DNA of 64,000 nt from assembly GCF_011397635.1 (NCBI RefSeq), contig NC_064757.1, positions 31,201,339-31,265,338 of the forward strand, read 5' to 3'. The notes under the pieces are model-generated. The model worked only from the letters and a program-made list of their open reading frames with translations. It was not told the DNA's origin and did no database searches. The translations under genes and the position numbers were made by a program. Source of the stretch: Epinephelus fuscoguttatus (Eukaryota > Chordata > Actinopteri > Perciformes > Serranidae). Shown piece after piece: positions 1 through 12,025 of this stretch (position 1 is the stretch's first letter; every line of letters begins with the position of its first letter).

Positions 1-59
1 TCTTTATGTGTCATGCATCGTGAAATAAACGTGTAGAAGTCTGTGCACATGCGAAGCTA

Positions 60-190
60 AACAGATCAGTGAGGAGCTTTAGCAGCCCGGCTTTTCAAAC
101 ATAGCTCGGCGCATGTGCTGAGATCACCCGGGCGCGTAAATGACGCAGCGAGCGTCAGGCCAATCAGAACGCGAGAAGGTTTCCGGTTAT
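60..190. promoter_or_regulatory. CpG-rich, CCAAT-containing stretch at the left edge
   Basis: This short stretch is richer in G+C and CpG than the AT-rich DNA around it. It holds a CCAAT-type site (GGCCAATCAG, 158-167) and a TGACGCAG motif just before it. Such a patch could be the promoter edge of a gene lying left of the window, but no exon is visible on either strand, so this is a weak call. Confidence 0.2.
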
Positions 191-346
191 ATTTTTCGAA
201 ATAAAACCATTTATTTAGACAATATTTTTGTTTCTTTCTGCACACCTAATCCGATTTGACGTTTGATTTTATGTACTGTTATTATTTTATTCTATTTTTT
301 TCATTCTTTAGTTAATCCACTGCAAAAGAAACCTACGCCTCTAAAA

Positions 347-1672
347 CAGGGGTGTCAAACTCCTTTTGGGCCACATACAGTCTGATTTGCTCACAGCTGG
401 ACCTCACCAGTAAAACCACTGAATAATACCCTATAAATAACAAACACCTCCAAATTTTCCTTTTTTTTAATTTCTATTTTTTTTTTTTTACCTTTTTTAA
501 CCAGGAAGTCCCATTGAGACTGAAAATCTGTTTCACAAGAGAGACCTAGCCGAGGTAGCAGCCAATCAAAACACATTTATATGCAACAAATACAAATTCA
601 CAGTAAAGTAAGAACTATTCGAACATAGTGGCCTCTCAAGAAAAACAAGCACATGTCTCTGTCACCACATTCTTAATGATGATGCCCTTAAATTCATTGA
701 TGGATGTAAGTGTTTCAAATTTTAGATCTGATATGAAGTACATTTTATAAACGCTCATCCATTTACCACACAGATGACAACAAACAGCCTGTGATTTCTC
801 TAAAAGAATAAATGCAATTTCAACAATATGTCTCAGTTTTTCCACATTCAGTCAGTCCACTACTCAGTGTCATTACATGTTTGTTTTTCTTTCTTATTTT
901 ATAATTCAAACTTTTATTGATTTTGGTAAGGTTGGTACATGACACGTCAAATGAGACATTCAATCTTGACGAATATAAACAGGATGATAGAGATCCATAC
1001 AAGAGGGGGGCCAGCACCAGTGCCAGTCCACACAAATCAAAATAACAAAAATAAATTTGAATGAATAAACACATTAAAATTAATACTGATCCTATATATT
1101 TATATTTTTTAAAAGGAATAAATACAAAATAATGTGCAGGGCAAGACAAAACAAAAATCACACTTCCAGGCCCCCAGACGATGCAAAATATTCCAAAAAT
1201 CCGCCCAGATGGGTCTATGAGCACAGTTGGTCATCCTAGTCTACATGTTTAGTTTTCATATATTTCCACGCCTGTGTAGTAATGCTGACATCACCACACC
1301 AAACCAAAGTGGAGGCTATAGAGGAAGCAGGTTAAGTTAACACCAGCCTACAAACCTTTACAAATCAAAAGTTTTGCAAGCACCTTAGCAGCAGGGTTCC
1401 ACCAATATTTTTTTAAGATAAAAATGTAATACAGATTCTTTTGTGCTGAAGCTGCTGATTGACAATATTTAACACAATGTTCGATATCTTTAAATATGAC
1501 CACAATAAGTTTTCATTGCTTTTTCAGAGAGCTGTATTCTGGTCAGGGTGGAAAAACCTCTGAGGCCTTCACAAGTACATCACTATTAGGTGGGCAAAGT
1601 CATCCAGTGGGCCTGATTGGACACTTTGGTGGGCCGGTTCTGGCCCCCGGGACATCTGTTTGAAACCACAAT
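347..1672. mobile_element. Degenerate hAT-like DNA transposon remnant
   Basis: The left end reads CAGGGGTGTCAAACTCC, a typical vertebrate hAT terminus. An imperfect inverted counterpart (GACATCTGTTTGAAACC) ends near 1667. The inside is AT-rich and contains other worn fish repeat sequence, including the 'accaggaagtcccattgag' type at 500-560. No transposase frame survives. The right border and target duplication are unclear. From 1673 to 2877 I see no supportable feature. Confidence 0.45.
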
Positions 1673-2877
1673 AGTGTGAGAGAACATAACGGAAGATCAG
1701 AGAATAAGGAACAACAACAAGATAGACAGACAATGCCAGGGGTTAAAAATAAATGGTGATACAGATAAATACAAGATATGCAATAAAATTATACCGAGTC
1801 CTGATGTAGGATTCTGCTTCCTTTTTAAAGGTGCAGAAAGAGGGTTTGATTTTTAATACCTTACATCTATGGATATAAAACTTGGCCAACAATATGATGA
1901 GTTTACACAGGTTACACAGAAAAAAACTCATTTTCTAGTTCTTACTTATAACTTGTAAACCCAAACAGTATATCCGTAAAGCAAAGTACAAAAGCATCAT
2001 ATTATAGTCCAGCAGATCCCTTGCCACAGAGTCAGAGTGTGTTCACAAGTCCAGTACAAAGGGGAGACAGTTTCTGGTTGCATGTTACAAAGTGCACATG
2101 GTGTCATTGTCCTTCTTGAACCTGACTAAAAATGACTTGACAGGGTAACAGGGATGAATGAGTGCAAAGGAAAGCTCTTTAACTTTAATAGCCAGTAGAT
2201 ATCTGTTAGAAAGAGAGCATATTTTTTATAGGCCCTGAGCAAGCTTATTCTGGGTTGCTATTACTTACAGGAGCGAGACACAGTCAGTTAGGAATGATGT
2301 GCAGATTTTTTTTGTCATGTTTAAAGACTTTGACTTGTGGCATATCATCTCATCTAGTTGCATCATCTTATTGCCCTTTTATTTTGAAACGTACTTAATT
2401 ACTTCCTGTCTCATTATGTGCCAAAGAGAGCCTCCTCTGCATCTGCGTCTCCAGACTTGACAATGTGCCCTAATTACAGACAAGAACACTATTATACCAC
2501 AGTAAGTACCACTTCATAATGTCTCATATCATTGCGACAAATAATTAAGAACAGAGATTATTATAAAAATATAACCTACTGGTCATGAACAAAGGCCAGG
2601 CTGCTTTTTCAGTAACAACAACAGTGGATTGTCCTTCCTACAAATGTTAGAGACTATTAGTTTAAAACTAATGTTGTAAAAATGTATGAAAGACAGACAG
2701 TTGTGTTTTTATTAAGGTCTGATAAAGCCTCTCCAAACATTTAGGCTCTACGCTGGTCTGTCCTACAGGTGTGTGTGGCTATATATTAATGTTTTACATT
2801 TTTTTATGTGCAGTATATCCACGCCTAGGGACAAGGACGAAAATTAGCATTGTGCTGTATCTGGTGCAATACATATA

Positions 2878-3465
2878 CACTCACTTTATTAGGTACACCT
2901 TGCTAGTACCAGGTTGGACCTCTTTTGCCTTCAGAACTACCTTAATTCTTGGTGTCACAAATTCAACAAGGTGCTGGAAACATTCCTCAGAGATTTTGGT
3001 CCATACTGACATGATAGCATCACACAGTTGCCGCAGATTTGTCGGCTGCACATCCATGATGTGAATCTCCCGTTCCACCACATCCCAAAGGTGCTCTATT
3101 GGACTGAGATCTGGTGACTGTGGAGGCCATTGAAGTACAGTGAACTCATTGTCATGTTCAAGAAACCAGTTTGAGATGATGTGAGCTTTGTGATTGTAAC
3201 CAGTGGTTATTTCAGTTACTGTTGCCTTTCTATCATCTTGAACCAGTCTGGCCATTCAGATCAGCAGTTTCTGAAATTCCCAGACCAGTCCGTCTGGCAC
3301 CAACAACCACGCCACGTTCAAAGTCACTTAAATCACCTTTCTTCCCCATTCGCTCAGTTTGAACTTAAGCAGATCGTCTTCACCATGTCTACATGCCTAA
3401 ATGCATTGAGCTGCTGTGTTAATGAGGAGTTGAACAGGTGTACCTAATTAAGTGGACGGTGAGTG
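2878..3465 (-). mobile_element. Internally deleted Tc1/mariner-like transposon
   Basis: The ends are inverted repeats: CACTCACTTTATTAGGTACA on the left and its counterpart ending ACGGTGAGTG on the right, each next to a TA dinucleotide (2876-2877, 3466-3467). The minus strand encodes a shortened Tc1 transposase (2881-3255): a piece of the N-terminal region is joined directly to the C-terminal catalytic part, which includes WPPQSPDLSPIEHLWD with the last acidic residue of the DDE triad. The middle of the enzyme is missing, so this is a non-autonomous derivative. Confidence 0.75.
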
Positions 3466-3789
3466 TATTGTTCAGTCCCTGTTTTAAATAAAACTATAAA
3501 TGAACAAAATAACATGATTATGAAACACAGACAATCTTTCCAGTAAGAAAGGCAAGTGGATTAGTTAGGTCTGGCAGCTTGTCGCACAGAGCAGCCATTG
3601 TATTGACATACCAAATTATACTGGATTAGATTGGATTTCATGTGATTACTAAATGGGTGTGTGCTTGTGCGTTTCGGGGTGGCAATGTACAGTATAACAG
3701 TCAGCAGGTAGAGCACTGGGATTAGGTGTTAGGCGTTTCCAAAAACATACAAGTTGTAACACAGTGAATTAGAGAGCGGTTCTATCCTG

Positions 3790-4680
3790 CCTGGGTGTCC
3801 ATAAATTTACTTCAGTTTTGGCCATTAGTGGAGACATGGGATGGGAACCTCCAAACATCAGGCATAAATGACATGCTTCGGCTTTGGAATAAACCTGTGA
3901 AGATGTCGGATCAGAGACTCGCTAAAAAGATATTTAACTGGGACATCTCTCCTGCTGTCATCCCTGGACTAATAAGTCGAAATCATTATTCTATTTGAAC
4001 AACTTGTCACTTATTTTTCATAACAGGTTACTTTGTGATATTCAGGAGATAAGAAGTGAAATGTTTCACATATTTAGAGAAAAATGGACTGTTATTTGGT
4101 ATAAATCAAAACTACACTTATTGTCTCATGAAGAAAAGCAATGTGGAACGTTACGTGTAAGTATAAGTATATTCTAGACAAAAGACAAAGACCCCTGTGT
4201 GCACAGTTGCACTCACAACAATTAGCCTTAGAGACTTAGAGAGGAGGGTTTAATGCAGTGGTTCCCAACCTTTTTCTTGAGGGACCCATATTTTTACCAT
4301 TGTAGACTTTGGTCACGTTACACACACCCGTATTCTCACGATACATATTTTAAAAAACTTCTATACAATTTTTTTTATCTTTCTTAAATAAATGAATACG
4401 CTTTTAATATAACCCTTATATGTATATGTTTTTGACACATAAATTTTGACACATAGCACATTAAAATTATCAAGGGGGCTTTATGACCCAGCCTTGGCTT
4501 TTTGGTGCCCCCCTAAATGGGTCGCGCCCTCTGGTTGGGAACCACTGGTTTAACACCACCCCAGTGGAAGACAGAATTTTTTTGCTGTGTAATTTAGGTG
4601 AAGTTGAGAATGAGGTCCATTTCTTGTTTTACAGCCCCATATATGAGGACAATCAATCATTACACACGGAAGACACTACT
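3790..4680 (+). mobile_element. LINE ORF2 C-terminal remnant, split by a hAT MITE
   Basis: Fragments of the C-terminal part of a non-LTR retrotransposon polyprotein are readable on the + strand in several frames. 'MLRLWNKPVKMSDQRLAKKI' lies at about 3870-3930. 'CNLGEVENEVHFLFYSP', a Cys/His-type motif common near the end of fish LINE ORF2 proteins, lies at about 4590-4640. The element at 4256-4547 interrupts it. Many stops and frame changes show an old copy. The clade is not certain. Confidence 0.5.
4256..4547. mobile_element. hAT-type MITE
   Basis: This 292-bp element has near-perfect terminal inverted repeats: CAGTGGTTCCCAACCTTTTT on the left and GGTTGGGAACCACTG on the right. It is flanked by an imperfect 8-bp duplication (GTTTAATG/GTTTAACA). 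The termini are those of a widespread vertebrate hAT family. It has no coding capacity and sits inside an older LINE remnant. From 4681 to about 5190 nothing else is recognised. Confidence 0.75.
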
Positions 4681-5199
4681 TTTATCTAACTAAATAATAA
4701 AAGCCCATTTGATCCTTATCCTGACCAGATTTTTTGTCATGCCAAACTGATGACATTGCCTGGTAGCCTGGTCAGAGGCTGACCAATGGCTTAGGACGTA
4801 GCCTGCTGTAGGGCCACTTTGTGTCAAAGTTTTCCATTTGGCTTACACTTCTCTATTTCAATACCTCATGTACCCTCTCCCCGATCATTATTTTTAGCTT
4901 TATTTGTTCTCGTGAAGGAGCACCTGATTAAGTGTATTTTTTGCTGATTAATGAAGTCTTATGTATTTTAAGAGCCACAAGAGGGAAGTGAAAGTGCTTT
5001 CTCTGTATTCGTCCAGACAGGAAATTAGGGGGGGTTGAAAAATAATGTGAACATTTATCAAACAAATATATATTTTTTTCTGCCACTAAAGATGGTCTCA
5101 TAGTCTATCAAACAGCATTAAGTTTTTGTAATCTTTTTCAAAAAGTGGATGGCTTTCTCTGGGACAATGAGGTCACTTTAGGGGTGACATTATTCAGGT

Positions 5200-5343
5200 C
5201 ACTTGGGAGGAGTCTTTGTGAAGAAATGCAAATGTTCAAGTTCTGAAAGAAGACTGCAGCTAAGTTGAGCTGAAAGAGGAAGGCTTCCTTCCAGTTCTCC
5301 TCTCACTTGGCTGATTAACAATCTGTTTTTCTCCCTGTTCACG
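5200..5343 (+). promoter_or_regulatory. Ly6-1 promoter region, with octamer and eroded TATA position
   Basis: This block aligns with the 5' flanks of the other Ly6 copies: TTGGGAGGAG, then TTTGTGAAGAAATG, then TTCTGAAAGAAGACTG, a TATA position, then CCAGTTCTCCTCTCAC and GGCTGATT just before the ATG. At the place where copies 3, 5, 6 and 7 have TATAAAA, this copy has GAGCTGAAAGA (about 5266-5277), so the TATA box is lost. A perfect POU/Oct octamer, ATGCAAAT, lies at 5226-5233 and is unique to this copy. Confidence 0.5.
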
Positions 5344-7085
5344 ATGCAGCTTTATGGAGCTCTGATCCTGTTTATGACTCTGTCTACAGGTAAGAACCGC
5401 TTTCGAGTTTGACCAGCGTGCATTTACTAGATATTGTGACTTTACTGTGAATTTAAAGTTAGTTTTAAAGGTTCAAAGGTTTTTGTAAAAGCTAAAAAGG
5501 GAAGTGGTGTCAGAGAGTTAAAGTAATAGTTTGACATGTTGGGAAATATGTTAATCTATGAGAAGATTAAACTGGTTAGCATTAAGCTTGGGAATGGAAA
5601 TGATCACATTATGTCTTGTTTTCTCAGTGCTTATGTAAACATTTGTGGTTTTATGGCACTTATGGGTGAAACTGTTTGTGGCCCTGAAGCAGTGACTTTC
5701 TGTAGTCTTCACTGGTTAACCTCATAGTGGTGAAAAGATGCCAATAAAAGCAATAAGCATATTGCCCAGTTAGAGCACTTTATGGTCAGTGGGTCACTAG
5801 GGCGCTAGTAGTCATACCAAGGCTTAGTCAGTGGCCTTCAACATCTGATACTGGCCTGCCTTGACATCCTTTAGAATCTGTATGAGACACACCGGGCTGA
5901 GTCCTTATTAGACAGTCAGAGCAACTGATGTAGAAAAAGAGCAAGAAATCTAATGTTGAGAGGAGGTCGGGGAGCAGTGGTGGGTAAAACACAAGACTTC
6001 CACCTAAGAGATCAGTGTTTGGGTCCTGTGAAAAAGTGAAACCAAAAGTCAATGTCAAATTATTTTAACTACGAAATAGTGTGTGAAGTATGTCGTTTGT
6101 TATGTTACCTCAGTAACATACGTGTTTTAACCCAGACAATGATCTTTTTTCTGAACTTAATGAGGTACTTTTGTTGCTGAAACCTAACAAACTAAATCTA
6201 AAAACTATAAACTGGAAGTTACTGAAAGTGCGTACTGAGTGGAAACTGTACAGCTGCTGTGAACACGGACATGTTTTTTGAAAAGACACTATATATGTAA
6301 TCTGGTGCTGTAGGGTCAGCCAGAGCGTCATTGTTTGACGTGTAGGGACACTGACCAAGTGTCAGTTTTGGGACGAGTTGGAGGTGAGAATGTGTTGCAA
6401 CCTTTGGCCTCCCCTTTTAAGCCATTTCCACCAAACACTTTCTGTATGATACCTTTGGAACCAAAAGTAACCCTTCAGACATGGTACCTAAACCCTAGGT
6501 ACGCTTAACGTTTCCAGCACAAACAGTACTCTTTCATGCGGGCGGAGTTGTTGTCACTCACTACTCCATCCAACACTCACTGTGTGTCCTTTATCAGTCT
6601 GTACCTCATTTATTGTCCACAGAAGTGAGCATGCAGTGAGAGTCTCTCTCAATGGGATATTTGAAAAATAGCGGGTTTGTGCATTCAGTCCTTGTGAGGC
6701 AAGCTCAGTGGTTTAGTGTTGCCGTAGCCCACAGGTCAATACATATTTTTAAACGCTTGTAGATCCACTCATTACTAAAAGTGTATGTCATCCAAGAGAG
6801 ACAATACAAATACAATACAATACAAATGATTGATTCAATGTTACAAGTAAAAGCAGTCCGCCCAATGAATTATTTTCTATTTTCAAGCCAGCCTGGGAGT
6901 AATTTATTTTATCCTGGAAATAATCACTGGGAGGAATGATGGGGTGAGATTTGGATCAGAATAATTCAAACTCAGATATACCACCAATATAGTATTAAAG
7001 TCTGATCTGGATTCATTGTAAATATTCCACAAGGTGGTGCCATATCCCTCTGCTTTGACACTATTTTGGATTTACCCTTTGTATA

Positions 7086-7121
<36 letters not shown>

Positions 7122-9127
7122 AAAGCTCCCTTGACTTATGTTATTCATGCAACACCTAAAAACGTATAACTACACAATAAAAAACTAAGCAGGCTACTTT
7201 TTTTTTTTTTTTTTTTTAAACTGAGGCACTCACGGGCGGCACGGTGGTGTGGTGGTTAGCACTGTCGCCTCACAGCAAGAGGGTTCCCGGTTCAATCCCG
7301 GGTGTGGGAGCCCTTCTGTGCGGAGTTTGCATGTTCTCCCCGTGTCAGCGTGGGTTCTCTCCGGGCACTCCGGCTTCCTCCCACAGTCCAAAGACATGCA
7401 GATTGGGGATTAGGTTAATTGATGAGTGGTTGTCTGTCTCTATGTGTCAGCCCTGCGATAGTCTGGCGACCTGTCCAGGGTGTACCCTGCCTCTCGCCTC
7501 TACCCCCCCCCCGCGACCCTCAAGAGGATGAAGTGGTTAGAAGATGAATGAATGAATGAATGAGGCACTCACGTGAAGGCAGTGTGCACAACTCAGATGA
7601 CATCATGCGATATATGCATATCAAATAAGCATGTGTACTCTGCTGCGCACCTCCCCTTGTGGCTGTTCTCCATCTCACTCAGTGGAGGAGCAAAGGAGGA
7701 GCTTGTGTGTGCATCTGTGTGAAACACAGCGATAAAAAAAAAAAAAAAAAACCGAACAGCTCCCAACTGCGACTTGGTTCCCATCGTTCATGTTAATGAG
7801 CCGTTCAAAAGATTCGGTTTGTTCGTGACCATCACAACTCTATTCACAGCTCCGCCTTTAAGTACCAGATCTGTGTGCTACGTACCCCAGAGGGACAGTA
7901 CAGAATGGTTCCATTGGTACCATCCACAACTTTTTTCAGTGGAAATAGTAAAAAAATGTACCATACTGTACTGAACCGTACTGCTTGATGGAAACTGAGC
8001 TTTTGTTAAGTGTCATTTCCCATCCCCCTCCCCGTGTTTTCTAACAGCTCTCTACTTGGTGGTTAACTGCAAACTGCGGTGATCAACGCCTTCCTGCAAA
8101 ACGCCCACAGCTGACAGTTTTTTTCCCCTAATGCTTTAGCACATTTTTCCGTTCACAGTTTACTTTTTCACAGCAGCTCAAACTCAGCCCCGAACAGAGC
8201 AAAAACTTGTCCATCAAAGCCCACAAACCCCCCCCCCCCCCCACAGTGCTGAAGGAAATGACTGAATCAAACTGCAGAGGACATTGTAGACAATGCCCCG
8301 TCAACACCATTTATTCACATTTCCTCTACTGTGTACAGAACAGCAACGATTCTCACAAAAATAAATATTTACATGTACATACTGTGAGAAATTAAAAATT
8401 CAGTATGCAGTAAACTTTAATGTATTGACCTCATTTATGGGTTGAGAGGCAGGCTCAGAGCTCATACAAGTGTTTGCAGTTTGCTGACATGGTTGTGGTT
8501 TTGTGTTTTGTGTGGTTATATTAACAGTTTTGAAAAGTGTTAAAGCTCAAAGGAAAGTTTTTGAAATCCAGAGACTGATGTTGACCTATGATTTGCTTAA
8601 TGTGTGTAATCGAGAGAAAAGCTGTGACATAAACTGGTAATAAACCAAAGTGATGTGTGCTCTGTAGCGTATGTTGACCTGATGTGCTCTGTGTCTCTGT
8701 ACAGCGTGTGGATTACGATGCTACACGTGCACAGCCACCGACCCGCACTCCTGCACAGACACTAAATCTTGTCCTGTCATCTTCAACCGTTGTTTCTCTC
8801 TCAGAATAGACGGTAAGTTTTTCTTTCAAGTCTCTGTAACTAATATTGCACACACCAAAATCAGTCATCAAACTGCTGATTCAACATGCTGCTGTACCAA
8901 ATGTCTGGTGGACATTATGTATCTGATATGTTTTGCACACTGAGAGGTTTTTTTTCCCATCGTCCTTTGCAGGATATAACATGGTCACCAAGGGCTGCCA
9001 AACCAGCATAGCATGTGTAGGTGCCATGGCTTGCTGTGAAGGGAACTTGTGTAACAGTGCCATACCCACTGGTCCCAGTGTCATCCTCCTGCTGGTATCT
9101 TCAGCCATCATCACACTCTTCCTCTGA
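5344..9127 (+). CDS. Ly6-1: GPI-anchored Ly6/uPAR three-finger protein
   Basis: I assemble three exons: 5344-5389, 8705-8812 and 8973-9127, giving 102 residues. All introns are GT-AG and phase 1, the usual Ly6 layout. Residues 1-16 (MQLYGALILFMTLSTA) are a signal peptide. The LU domain follows, with cysteines at 21, 24, 32, 38, 45, 60, 66, 72, 73 and 78, then Asn79, which matches the ten-cysteine Ly6 pattern. Residues 80-102 (small residues, then a hydrophobic tail) are a GPI-attachment signal, so the mature protein should sit on the outer cell surface. The ligand is unknown. The first finger (TATDPHSC) is longer than in copies 3-7. The first intron (3,315 bp) is swollen by transposons. A polyadenylation signal lies at 9193-9198. 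Relatives include CD59, Ly6 and SPACA4/Bouncer-type proteins; I cannot assign orthology. Confidence 0.88.
7089..7118. repeat. (TG)n microsatellite
   Basis: A pure TG dinucleotide run of about 30 bases inside Ly6-1 intron 1. Confidence 0.9.
7235..7560 (+). mobile_element. tRNA-derived SINE with perfect 13-bp target duplication
   Basis: The head has pol III promoter-like boxes (GGTGTGGTGGTTAGCAC and GGTTCAATCCC). The body is the abundant fish SINE core (GTTTGCATGTTCTCCCC, TCCGGCTTCCTCCCACAGTC) and the tail is (GAAT)n. The element is flanked by a perfect direct repeat TGAGGCACTCACG (7222-7234 and 7561-7573). The intact duplication suggests a fairly young insertion. It resembles the AFC/V-SINE type families of fish; the exact family is not assigned. 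Confidence 0.85.
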
Positions 9128-9234
9128 GGCTCTGGGATTTTGTTATTACAATGCTGCACTTTTTTCTGACCCCATTTGTACAACTGAAGGAGAATAAACA
9201 ACTTCAATGTTAAGCTGCTGTTACATTAACATTT

Positions 9235-9400
9235 ATATGTCTGAATCAAAGTGGTGGACGCACTGATCAACATGGCCATGTTTAGAGCCACAGTACCGCT
9301 ATACAGATGGTTTGGTGGTCAGAAGACCAATATGTCGGTTTAAAACCTGGTTGGTCAAGGCTCCATACAGGTGTCCCCCGTGTAAAGTTGTGTTATATAT
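9235..9400 (+). repeat. Interspersed repeat downstream of Ly6-1
   Basis: The stretch beginning AAAGTGGTGGACGCACTGATCAACA matches, with divergence, the right end of the repeat at 14851-14950. Its second half (AAGGCTCCATACAGGTGTCC) is also found at 28130-28190 and 28990-29040. It is either a dispersed fish repeat or part of an old duplicated Ly6 3' flank. Confidence 0.45.
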
Positions 9401-9534
9401 ACTCTTAACCCAAATTAGTTGACTTGACTCGCAAATCGCGTGGAAACCCGTTGCCTTATACCACTTTAGTTTTTATATTAGCTAAAACGAAATAAGTCAA
9501 ATAAGTAAATATGTATCAACATAGAACCTTTAGC

Positions 9535-10445
9535 AAACCCAGATTTTGTTTCTAATTAAACTTCTGAGTAATCATTGCTAATTCTTTCATGTTTTGTAAA
9601 AACATACTGTCATTACTAAACAACATTAGTTGTTTGTACTACTTAGCTGAAAGATTCATTACACTAATCATGTTAAGCAGAGATAACTTGATATGTTAAC
9701 TTTTTGTAAGAAAGGGGAGGGGCTAATTCAAAATTCTGCCTGGTCACATGACGAGGCCAGCTGCTTCTAACAGCGGCTGCAGACCGTGAAGCAGCAAGAG
9801 GAATGGTTAGTATGTGAAATAACTATTGTAGTTATCTTTGTGGGGAATTTTAATACCCAAAAGAGTGGCCTGGTAACAATAAGTCAGCTAAATGCTAAAG
9901 TAAACTTAGAGATAAATTTAATTTAGTTTAAGTTTACTTCTTGAGATGAATGAACACCATGCGCCATGAACTTGCAAAGTTGGCTCAAACAGTAGACAGA
10001 AAAAAAGACAGAAAAAAAAATGCGTCAGCAAGTTATCTCTAAGTTTACTTTAGCATTTAGCTGACTTATTGTTACCAGGCCACTCTTTTGGGTATTAAAA
10101 TTCCCCACAAAGATAACTACAATAGTTATTTCACATACTAACCATTCCTCTTGCTGCTTCACGGTCTGCCGCGCTGTGCTGGTTCTACCATGGACGCACT
10201 GATTAGAAGCAGCTCGCCTCGTCACGCGACCAGGCAGAATTTTGGACTAGCCCCTCCCCTTTCTTACTTAAAAGTTAACATACCAGGTTATCTCTGCTTG
10301 ACATGATTGGTGTAATGAATCTTTCAGCTAAATAGTACAAACAACTAATGTTGTTTAGTAATGACAGTATGTTTTTACAAAACATGAAAGAATTAGTAAT
10401 GATTACTCAGAAGTTTAATTAGAAACAAAATCTGGGTTTACAGTG
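9535..10445. mobile_element. Long foldback (inverted-repeat) element
   Basis: Two arms of nearly 400 bp each (about 9535-9921 and 10032-10440) are reverse complements with modest divergence, separated by a loop of about 110 bp. For example, AAACCCAGATTTTGTTTCTA on the left pairs with TAGAAACAAAATCTGGGTTT on the right. The right end continues GGGTTTACAGTGTA, like a Tc1/mariner terminus at a TA. The left border is worn. No coding capacity is seen. Confidence 0.75.
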
Positions 10446-10488
10446 TAGAAACATGAACCTTCTTTTAAGAAATTCAGTCGTGCTTTAA

Positions 10489-11668
10489 AGATCCAGTGTG
10501 CAGGATACAGGGGCATCTATTCATAGAAATGGTCTATAATATTCACAACTATGTTTTCATAAATGTTCAATCACCTGAAAATAAGAATGAGCCATTTATA
10601 TCTACATATGGAGCAGGTCCTCATCCGCGGATTCAGTCATGTTGTTCTACAGTAGCCCAGAATGGACAAATCAAACACTGGCTTTAGACAGGGTCGTTTG
10701 CACTTTCTTGTCTCGCACCAGCCACAATAGTTCTCATCCCAATTCGTCAAATATCGCCATTTTGTCAGTGGACTTTTACAACTCCATATGATGCACTAAA
10801 TATCCTCCAGTGTCTGCTGTTGTCATTCCAATACGTCATTTCAATATACACTTGTTTCATGCATTGTGTCCTTTCAAAAATACATTTTCGTTTCGCAGGA
10901 CATGCACAGTTTCTGCTTGTTAGACGCATACAGTCTAACTGTTAAAACACCATGTTTATTTCCTTGTGCAACAAAAGCACGTGGTTATGTTTAGAAAAGA
11001 CATCATGTGAAACAACATTCACACAGGAAGTAAACAGCAGGCTCCTGGGTGAAAGTCCAGGGTTAGTTTGGACCCATCCACCGCCACCGCCCTATGGGAC
11101 TTTCCAGCTCTGTATAACACGGTGTTTGCGGCATTTCAATCTGATGCGACACGGTAGCATTTAAAACTGACGGCACTCTGAGTGGCTACATGAAGCTGGC
11201 TCCTAAAGAAAGTCAATCCTATAGATGTTGGTCAGTCCCCATAGACCTGTTGTTAAAATGCCCAACTTTACGGAGAAATAAGCATGAATACAGCCTGGTA
11301 CAAAAGACAATTTTGATTTGTATTGCTATTTTCCCCCTTCACGATAACTGTGCGTGGGTCAATTTTTATGAGTCACCTGTTTACATTTTATTAAGACTTA
11401 AAGTTATGCATAATTAAGGGTGAGTCACTTTGAGTAACAGGCCATCTGTCCATAGTGACCTTAGTCTCAGTCAGATCCAGCCACTTGTCTAAATACTCTC
11501 ACTTTCTGGCTCCAAAAAACCAAGATAGCGATGGCCAAAATGCTCAAAGTTCTTCAAAACAGGAGTCCACAAACCAGTAGGTGACGTCATGGTAGCTACA
11601 TCCATTATTTTTACAGTCAATGATAAAACCTTACTGCTAGACGCCGCTAAATCCTACACACTGCAGGT
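10489..11668. mobile_element. piggyBac-like non-autonomous element with TTAA target
   Basis: The element lies between TTAA tetranucleotides (10485-10488, 11669-11672). It has inverted ends AGATCCAGTGTGCAGGAT and, read inward from the right, ACCTGCAGTGTGTAGGAT. The inside includes the common fish repeat block around 'gtagcccagaatggacaaa' and 'ttggacccatccaccgcca'. No transposase is visible. The TTAA duplication supports a piggyBac-type mechanism; family membership is inferred. Confidence 0.65.
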
Positions 11669-11831
11669 TTAAGGCTTCTGGTACTCTGTGAATTACACAG
11701 GTTTTTGTGTTTGTTTGTTTGAGGTAACAATAAAATTCTCAGACCCTTTGAGCTTTTTAAACCTTTTAAATATTCACTGTCATTCTGCATTACTTTTAAC
11801 TTTAACTGGCATTTTTCAAAGTACACACTTT

Positions 11832-12025
11832 GCTTTTAAGATTATTTTTGTGGGCTTTTTTTTGCCTTTTAACGGATAGGACAGTGTGTGAAATGGGGAG
11901 ACAGAGAGAGTGGGGACTGACACACAGCAAGGGGGCAGGCCAAACTCGAACCCACGACCGCTGCAATGAGGCAATGCCTCTGTACATGGGGCACTGGCAC
12001 TATCCACTATGCTACCGACGCCCCC
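11832..12025 (-). mobile_element. tRNA-derived SINE, minus orientation
   Basis: Read on the minus strand it begins GGGGGCGTCGGTAGCATAGT, with A-box-like (TAGCATAGTGG) and B-box-like (GGTTCGAGT) sequences, and ends in an A/T-rich tail. A perfect 14-bp direct repeat AAAGTACACACTTT flanks it (11818-11831, 12026-12039). The window's reading sense shows poly-T at its left end, as expected for a reversed SINE. Confidence 0.8.

Larger units (their letters stand above)
6421..8000. mobile_element. DNA transposon with TTTCCAYCAARCA ends, in Ly6-1 intron 1
   Basis: Imperfect inverted ends (GCCATTTCCACCAAACA at 6421, TGCTTGATGGAAACTGAGC ending at 8000) and matching subterminal blocks rich in 'ggtacc/tgtacc' motifs bracket about 1.6 kb of non-coding DNA. 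The target duplication is not clear. A (TG)n run (7089-7118) and a SINE (7235-7560) lie inside it. The family is probably hAT-like, but that is inferred from the ends only. Confidence 0.45.

Noticed and set aside
820-1224. 134-residue minus-strand ORF
   Set aside because: Low-complexity, hydrophobic translation of AT-rich repeat DNA; no family resemblance and no splice context.
2881-3255. Minus-strand ORF as a domesticated transposase gene
   Set aside because: It lies within TA-flanked inverted repeats and is a simple internal deletion product of a Tc1-like element.
7235-7560. tRNA gene at 7240-7310, and similar tRNA-like heads at 12000 and 60540
   Set aside because: Only pol III box-like sequence is present; there is no full cloverleaf. 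The bodies, tails and target duplications show they are SINEs.
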